From Eubacteriaceae bacterium (lineage in GTDB: Bacteria; Bacillota; Clostridia; Eubacteriales; Anaerofustaceae), in NCBI GenBank assembly GCA_017613995.1, contig JAGACT010000192.1, forward strand, positions 1-10,788: a DNA stretch of 10,788 nt, written 5' to 3'. Below are positions 6,050 to 10,788 of the stretch, in pieces. Position numbers and translations under genes: made by a program. A model generated the notes under the pieces. It worked only from the letters and a program-made list of their open reading frames with translations. It had not been told where the DNA came from and ran no database searches. The first letter of the stretch is position 1. Each line of letters opens with the position of its first letter.

Positions 6050-6958
6050 TTAAAAACACCCCATATACTTTATCTCGGGCTGAAGCGTGACCCCGAAGAG
6101 GCTGTACACCCTTTCGGTGACCAGTTCTATCAGCTCCCTGACCTCTCCGGCAGAGGCATGCCCCGCGTTGACTATGAAGCCCGCGTGCACGGTGCTGACC
6201 ATGGCGTCCCCCACCCTGAGGCCCTTGAGGCCCGCGTCGTCTATGAGCCTGGCGGCGGCGGGGGCGTCTTCGGGACGCCTGAAGGTGCTGCCGGCGCTGG
6301 GCATGTCCAGCGGCTGGGAGGTTCTCCTCCTGGCGGCGAGTTCCTTCATCTCCTCCATTATACTGTCCCTCTCCCCTCCCGTGAGCCCCAGCAGGGCGCT
6401 TATCACGATCCTGCCGTCGCTGCCGGAAAAGACGCTGTGGCGGTAGGACATGTCCAGCTCCTGAGTACCCATGGTGGTCACGTCTCCGAATTCGTCCATC
6501 ACCCTGCACTTGAGGAGGATATCCTTCATTTCGGAGCCGTAGGCCCCGGCGTTCATAACCACGGCGCCGCCCACGGTGCCGGGGATGCCGGAAGCGAACT
6601 GCAGCCCGCTGAGGGAAGCTTCCGCCGCCATCCTGGCGAGCTTCGGAAGAGCGACTCCCGCGGAAGCGTAAACGGTATTGTCCCTTATCCTGATATCCCC
6701 GAGGCCGGAAAGGAACACCGCGGCGCCCCTTATGCCTCCGTCCCCCACGAGAAGGTTGCTGCCCCCTCCGATAAGGGAAACGGGGATCTTTTCCGCTCCC
6801 AGGATCTGCAGCATCAGGGAGAGCTCGTCCTCGCTGCGGGGGAACAGGGCCATGTCCGCCGGTCCGCCGCAGTGTATCGTGGTGTACCTGCTCATGGGCA
6901 CGTCCGTGAGCAGCTCGAATCTTTTAAGTTCTTCTGTCGGGATATACTTTTCTTCCAT
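6050..6958 (-). CDS. murB: UDP-N-acetylenolpyruvoylglucosamine reductase
   Basis: MurB uses NADPH and FAD to reduce the enolpyruvyl group of UDP-GlcNAc-enolpyruvate to UDP-MurNAc, the second committed step of peptidoglycan synthesis, in the cytoplasm. In the 302 residues the FAD-binding motifs GGGSNLL (64-70) and GIPGTVGGAV (124-133) are followed by NAGAYG (136-141), SYRHS (171-175, with the expected active-site Arg173), SAGSTFRRP (221-229, with the proton-donating Ser224) and QPEIKYMG (293-300, with the catalytic Glu295). The lack of a Tyr-loop insertion and the overall length fit the shorter Gram-positive form. The start at ATG 6958 has no good Shine-Dalgarno sequence: the nearest GGATGG abuts the start, and no other in-frame ATG, GTG or TTG lies between it and the upstream terminator. 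A small membrane protein gene follows after 3 nt. Confidence 0.97.
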   Translation of the reverse strand: MEEKYIPTEELKRFELLTDVPMSRYTTIHCGGPADMALFPRSEDELSLMLQILGAEKIPVSLIGGGSNLLVGDGGIRGAAVFLSGLGDIRIRDNTVYASAGVALPKLARMAAEASLSGLQFASGIPGTVGGAVVMNAGAYGSEMKDILLKCRVMDEFGDVTTMGTQELDMSYRHSVFSGSDGRIVISALLGLTGGERDSIMEEMKELAARRRTSQPLDMPSAGSTFRRPEDAPAAARLIDDAGLKGLRVGDAMVSTVHAGFIVNAGHASAGEVRELIELVTERVYSLFGVTLQPEIKYMGCF

Positions 6959-6975
6959 CCATCCAATAATATCAT

Positions 6976-7015
6976 AAAAAAAGCTCTTATCGTTCCCGGT
7001 GGGAACAATAAGAGC
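6976..7015 (-). terminator. Strong intrinsic terminator of the cadherin-like surface protein gene
   Basis: On the minus strand a 15-base arm starting GCTCTTATTG (7015-7001) pairs with the arm at 6997-6983 around a three-base ACC loop; 14 of the 15 pairs are Watson-Crick and one is T-G. Seven T residues (6982-6976) follow. It begins 14 nt after the upstream stop codon and ends only 17 nt before the murB start codon. Confidence 0.95.
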
Positions 7016-7029
7016 GAAAATGCTTATGA

Positions 7030-9390
7030 TCAGCCGAAGAGTTCGTCCAGACCGTCGAGGAATTCGTTGAGCTCCTTTTCCTCCTCGGTAAGTTCGTGCT
7101 CCTCCTCCCGGGCTCTGAAGGGATCCACGTCCTCCTTGAGGGATTCGCCCTGGGGGAACTCGATATCGGGAGCGTCCCTCCTCATGGCCTGCTGCATGTA
7201 GGCTTCCTCGTAGGAAACGGGGATATCGGATTCATACTCCCTCATGTCGTCGTTGTCGGCGGGGGTCATCTCCCCGGCACCGCCCTCTTCGCCTTCGGTC
7301 ATCTCACCGGCCGCGCCGTCCCTTTCCTCGGGATCGTAGTACTCGTCGTAGGCGTCGTAGGACTCGAATTCGTTCTCGTCCACATATTTGTCCTTCTTCC
7401 TGCGGTTGACTATCCTGATGGCCAGAAAGATCACCAGGGCCAGGAGCAGGACTCCTCCGCCTATGATCATCATCAGCTTCGGATCCAGTATAGCCATCTT
7501 CTTCTCTGAGACGAAGAACTGGGAGAAGTGATTTATATCCGGCTGAATGTAGCCGCCCTTTACCGTAAGGGGCTCTCCCTCCAGCTCGAAGCGGGATGAA
7601 CCGCTGTTGAAATAGTACAGGTACACCTGCTCGTCGTCATGGAAGACGTCTCCCACGTAGATGGAGATGACGCTGTCGGAGGGGATGGTCCCGCTGTGGG
7701 CGAAGTTCACGTGCTTGCCCCTCTTGCCGGAGGTCCTGGAGGCGTACTTTTCGCTGCCGGACAGATCCTCGAAGGTGACCTTCGCGTTCAGGTCTCCTCC
7801 CACCAGATCGGCTCCGGAGGGGAACAGCATCCTGCAGGTCAGAACGCCGTGGTCGTAGTCGTCGATGCGGAGCATCTTGTTCACCAGGGTGACGGCTTTG
7901 ATGGTGTCGAAGGGCACCATGAAGTCGCTTTCCTCGGTGAAATCTATCGTTACGGTATCGCTGACGGAAGTCGCTATGTCCACGTCCACCAGCGAAGGCC
8001 TCACGTGCAGGGTCTCGTCCAGCACGACGAGCCTGATGAGGTACTCCCTGGTATTGGCGTCCTGGGAAACTGAGGAAACGGTGATGTCGTTCTGGCCTAC
8101 CATGAGGCCCTCCCCGCCGAAGATCTCCACCACGGCGGTGGGATCCGCGGGAGTCGCGGTGACTCTGGCGGAATCATATCCGCCCTTTATGAACATCACG
8201 TACTCATATTTGTCCGCCGAGAACCCTATGTCCAGGGGCGTCTCCTGGCCCTGGAAGTTCACCAGGGAAACGGAGAGGCCTGAAAGCATGTTGTTGTCGG
8301 AAAGCTGCTGCTCTTCGCCGTTCTCGTTCTTTCTTATGACGTATACGGTATAGGTCTTTTCCTTCTCGTTCTCGGCCCGTACGATGATCGGGAACACGTT
8401 GATCCCGTCCTCCAGGGGGAACTTACCGGTGCCGGACACCAGCACGGCGGCCGCGTCGGTCACCTGGGCGTTGATTGTGACGCTCTCGGTGGAATGGTCG
8501 CACACCACGCTGAAGGAGTACTTGTTCTGCTCGAAGTTGAGAAGTCCCACGTCCACGCTGAGGCTGGCAAGGGACCAGTCGGAGCTGCGGTTATCCTTCC
8601 TCTTGATGGATACCGTATAGGTCCTGGTGCTGCCGTATTCGCTGGTCACCTGGATATTTACCCTGTTGATGCCGTATTCCAGATCCACCAGGCCCGTGCC
8701 GGTGACCTTGGAGCGTTCGTCCGCCGCGGAGGCGTCCACGTTGATGTAGCCGTCCTCGGTATCGGGCAGGGAATAGGTGGTGATGGAGGGTGAGAATCCC
8801 GCCACCGCCTGGCCGTCGATCTTTATCCCGCTAAGGTCGCAGTTGTCGCTGGCCATGTAGACGGCGCAGCTGCCCGCCGTAGCCATTACGGTGGTGGGCT
8901 TCTTCACTTCCTGGGTCACTTCCTGGGAAGGTGTGGCAGGCTGTCCCGGTCCGCCGGGATTGGTGGGCTGGTAAACTGTCTCCGTGGCCATGTAGTATCC
9001 GTTGATCAGGATGCTGCCGACGGACACCTTCTTGGTGCTGCCCGTGAAGTCCTCACTGGGGGAGATATACAGAGTAATTGTCGTTTCTGTAGATCCGTCA
9101 GAATCCTCCCAGGTGACAGTGTTGCCGTTGACGGAACCTCCCGATGCACCGGTGAGCTCCAGCCCCTTGTCGGCGAGCACCGTGAAGTCGAAGCGGGTCA
9201 TGTAGAAGCCCGTGGCCACTATCTTGATGTCGATGGTGGTGGCGACGCCGGGAGCTATGGTCCTGGAAGGCGTTATGGTCATCTCGGCGGTGCCCACGGC
9301 AGCCTCCGTCCTCGCAGCCGGCAGCGCCGGCATGAGGGACAGTATCATCGCCAGGACTATCAGCAGAGATGCTCTTCTCAGTGTTTTCAT
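7030..9390 (-). CDS. Single-pass surface protein with three cadherin-like repeats and an acidic cytoplasmic tail
   Basis: The 786 residues read as a type I membrane protein. A signal peptide (about 1-30; basic MKTLRR, hydrophobic core, AARTEA near the cleavage site) leads into a beta-rich domain (about 33-140), possibly cohesin-like. A Pro/Gly linker (141-165) follows. Three repeats of the cadherin-like beta-sandwich type come next, at about 186-265, 272-354 and 368-457; the first two end in TYTVSIKRK and TYTVYVIRK, the third in the more diverged REYLIRLVV. Another beta-rich domain (about 463-630) contains VYLYYFNSGSSRFE. A membrane helix (about 639-660) and basic stop-transfer NRRKKDK (662-668) precede a 118-residue acidic, Tyr-rich tail with an 11-residue tandem repeat and an amphipathic end. 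There is no LPXTG motif. GGGG (9404-9401) lies 10 nt before ATG. It probably faces the wall and may bind glycans or proteins; the function is unproven. Confidence 0.85.
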   Translation of the reverse strand: MKTLRRASLLIVLAMILSLMPALPAARTEAAVGTAEMTITPSRTIAPGVATTIDIKIVATGFYMTRFDFTVLADKGLELTGASGGSVNGNTVTWEDSDGSTETTITLYISPSEDFTGSTKKVSVGSILINGYYMATETVYQPTNPGGPGQPATPSQEVTQEVKKPTTVMATAGSCAVYMASDNCDLSGIKIDGQAVAGFSPSITTYSLPDTEDGYINVDASAADERSKVTGTGLVDLEYGINRVNIQVTSEYGSTRTYTVSIKRKDNRSSDWSLASLSVDVGLLNFEQNKYSFSVVCDHSTESVTINAQVTDAAAVLVSGTGKFPLEDGINVFPIIVRAENEKEKTYTVYVIRKNENGEEQQLSDNNMLSGLSVSLVNFQGQETPLDIGFSADKYEYVMFIKGGYDSARVTATPADPTAVVEIFGGEGLMVGQNDITVSSVSQDANTREYLIRLVVLDETLHVRPSLVDVDIATSVSDTVTIDFTEESDFMVPFDTIKAVTLVNKMLRIDDYDHGVLTCRMLFPSGADLVGGDLNAKVTFEDLSGSEKYASRTSGKRGKHVNFAHSGTIPSDSVISIYVGDVFHDDEQVYLYYFNSGSSRFELEGEPLTVKGGYIQPDINHFSQFFVSEKKMAILDPKLMMIIGGGVLLLALVIFLAIRIVNRRKKDKYVDENEFESYDAYDEYYDPEERDGAAGEMTEGEEGGAGEMTPADNDDMREYESDIPVSYEEAYMQQAMRRDAPDIEFPQGESLKEDVDPFRAREEEHELTEEEKELNEFLDGLDELFG
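7252..7317 (-). repeat. Tandem 33-bp repeat in the cytoplasmic tail of the surface protein
   Basis: Two adjacent 11-codon units encode GAAGEMTEGEE and GGAGEMTPADN (residues 692-702 and 703-713). The GxAGEMT core is the same in both and the GAGATGACC core is identical at nucleotide level, while the second half has diverged, which suggests an old in-frame duplication in a flexible linker. Confidence 0.75.
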
Positions 9391-9438
9391 GGTATCTTTT
9401 CCCCGAATTGCTGTGTTTTTGTATTTAGGTTAAATTAT

Positions 9439-9447
9439 ATTATATCA
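9439..9447 (-). promoter_or_regulatory. Extended -10 promoter of the surface protein gene
   Basis: Minus-strand TGATATAAT (9447-9439) is a perfect extended -10 element (TGnTATAAT). The predicted start near 9432 gives a leader of about 42 nt. No good -35 box is visible upstream, where the sequence is the end of the peptidase gene, but extended -10 promoters often do without one. GTGATA occurs twice with a 9-bp offset (9457-9452 and 9448-9443), the second copy overlapping the -10 element. Confidence 0.7.
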
Positions 9448-9453
9448 CATTTA

Positions 9454-10788
9454 TCACAGCGAGTATATAGCGCTGAACTTCTTTTCCAGATAGTCTGTGT
9501 AGAAGGCGGGATCGAACTGTCCTCCGCAGCACTGCCTTATCAGATCCGAGGGATCCAGGAGCCTGCCGTAGCGGTAGACGTGGTCGGTGAGCCAGTTTTT
9601 GACCGGCGCGATGTCTCCTGAGGCCACCGCCTTCGGAAAGTCCACTTCCTTCACCAGGCTCGCGAGGATCTGGGCGCTGTAGGCGTTGCCCAGAGCGTAG
9701 CTGGGGAAGTAGCCGAAGCTGCCGCCGCTCCAGTGGGAATCCTGCAGCACTCCCCTGGTATCGTCGGGCACCTCGATGCCCAGATATTTGCGGTACAGAC
9801 TGTTCCACTCCCCGGGAAGGTCGTGCACCTTCATGCTGCCGTCTATCAGGGCCTTTTCCAGCTCGTAGCGCACCATGACGTGCAGCGAATAGGTCAGCTC
9901 GTCCGATTCCGTGCGGATAAGGGACGGGGTGCTCCTGTTTGCCGCCTCGTAGAAGGCTCTGTCGCTCACCCCCGCCAGAGACGGGAAGAGCTCCCTGAAG
10001 GTGGGGGCTATATATGAGATGAACTCCTCGCTGCGGCCCACCATGTTCTCCCAGAAACTGGACTGGCTCTCGTGCATGGCGCAGGAAGCGCCTCCGGCCA
10101 GGGCGGTGTACATGTACTCGTCGGGATAGCTCATCTCGTAGATGGCGTGGCCGCCCTCGTGCATGACGCTGTACATATTGTCCAGGAAATCATTCTCGTG
10201 ATACTTGGTGGTGATCCTGACGTCATACTTGTTGAAGCTTTCGGTGAAGGGATGCTCCGTCTCCCCCAGCACGCAGCGGGCGGGATCTATCTGGAGGTAA
10301 TCCATGGCCTTTCTCGAGAGTATCCTCTGCTTTTCCACGGGGAAGATCCCCTCTATGACGGAGTGGTCCACTCTCTCCTGTACCTTAGAGATCTCCTTCA
10401 CCAGAGGAGTTATCGACTTGCCCAGGCGCTCGAAGAAGCCGTCCAGCACCTCGCAGGTCACTCCCCTGTCGTACTCGTTGAGCAGGGTATCGTAGCGGAG
10501 AGGGGCTCCCGGATCGAACCAGTCGGCGACCTTCTTCTGATATTCCACTATCCTCTCCAGCACTGGCTCGAAGGCGGCGAAATCGTTGTCCGCCTTTGCG
10601 CGGTGCCATACGGCGTCCGCCTCGTTGAGGAGCATGGTGTACTCCACGTAATCCTCCTTGGGTATGCGCCTGTTCTTGTCGAACTCCTCCTTGAGAAGCA
10701 CGCATTCCCGCTTCAGCTCCGCGTCCTCGATGCTGTCCATGCTGGAATACAGGTACTCCAGCAGCTCCCCGGTATCGTCGTTCACGAA
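9454..10788 (-). CDS. M32-family zinc metallocarboxypeptidase (carboxypeptidase Taq type), 5' end missing
   Basis: M32 enzymes remove C-terminal amino acids from peptides with a catalytic zinc, usually in the cytoplasm. The visible 444 codons contain the zinc motif HEGGH inside VMHEGGHAIYEM, then HESQSSFWEN carrying the third metal ligand glutamate. Next come IRTESDELTYSLHVMVRYE and HWSGGSFGYFPSYALG, both family hallmarks. Counting from the first GTG (10785), HEGGH falls at residues 209-213 and the ligand Glu at 239. The frame stays open to the window edge (Phe-Val-Asn-Asp), and family members are about 500 residues, so roughly 50-60 N-terminal residues lie outside; the GTG at 10785 is almost certainly an internal valine. 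The gene ends with a double stop, TGA TAA. No terminator follows in the 63-bp gap, so readthrough into the surface protein gene is possible. Confidence 0.95.
   Translation of the reverse strand, partial: FVNDDTGELLEYLYSSMDSIEDAELKRECVLLKEEFDKNRRIPKEDYVEYTMLLNEADAVWHRAKADNDFAAFEPVLERIVEYQKKVADWFDPGAPLRYDTLLNEYDRGVTCEVLDGFFERLGKSITPLVKEISKVQERVDHSVIEGIFPVEKQRILSRKAMDYLQIDPARCVLGETEHPFTESFNKYDVRITTKYHENDFLDNMYSVMHEGGHAIYEMSYPDEYMYTALAGGASCAMHESQSSFWENMVGRSEEFISYIAPTFRELFPSLAGVSDRAFYEAANRSTPSLIRTESDELTYSLHVMVRYELEKALIDGSMKVHDLPGEWNSLYRKYLGIEVPDDTRGVLQDSHWSGGSFGYFPSYALGNAYSAQILASLVKEVDFPKAVASGDIAPVKNWLTDHVYRYGRLLDPSDLIRQCCGGQFDPAFYTDYLEKKFSAIYSL

Noticed and set aside
5462..7201. A plus-strand open frame of 579 codons spanning the uvrA promoter, murB and the end of the surface protein gene
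   Set aside because: It crosses three well-supported minus-strand genes, two minus-strand terminators and a promoter, and its product shows no domain. It is an antisense artefact.
10783..10785. GTG at 10785 as the start of the peptidase
   Set aside because: The frame continues to the window edge and the family is longer by about 50-60 residues, so the codon is best read as internal.
1..10788. CRISPR arrays, insertion sequences, tRNA or rRNA genes, phage or toxin-antitoxin genes
   Set aside because: No regularly spaced repeats, transposase motifs, cloverleaf sequences or such genes were seen on either strand.

Overview
The window looks like a chromosomal stretch of a GC-rich member of the Clostridia (Firmicutes). 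The evidence is a tyrosyl-tRNA synthetase gene under a T-box riboswitch, GGAGG-type ribosome binding sites, sharp intrinsic terminators with U-tracts, AT-rich intergenic gaps against GC-rich genes, and a surface protein with cadherin-like repeats. A finer taxonomic placement cannot be supported from sequence reading alone. All genes lie on the minus strand, so transcription runs from high to low coordinates.

Layout in transcription order. 10788-9454: a 5'-truncated M32-family metallocarboxypeptidase. 9390-7030: a 786-residue exported protein with an N-terminal beta-rich domain, three cadherin-like repeats, a further beta-rich domain, one transmembrane helix and a long acidic cytoplasmic tail; it ends at a 15-bp-stem terminator. 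6958-5573: a two-gene unit of murB (peptidoglycan precursor reductase) and a small four-helix membrane protein, ended by a UUCG-tetraloop terminator. 5458-2636: uvrA as a single gene with its own promoter. 2470-2039: an Lrp/AsnC-family regulator with its own terminator. 1994-439: promoter, T-box leader and tyrS, followed by a terminator. 365-1: promoter and the first 95 codons of tuf (EF-Tu).

Most of the content is housekeeping: translation (tuf, tyrS), DNA repair (uvrA), cell wall (murB), peptide turnover (M32 peptidase) and amino-acid-responsive control (Lrp, T-box). Each transcription unit is short and well separated, and several carry textbook sigma-A promoters with 17-bp spacers. I found no CRISPR array, mobile element, tRNA, rRNA, phage gene or defence cassette, and I do not think the window holds a clearly new multi-gene system.

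The least explained parts are the single-pass surface protein with its Tyr/acid-rich cytoplasmic tail, the small membrane protein coupled to murB, and the way murB is transcribed from immediately behind a strong terminator.
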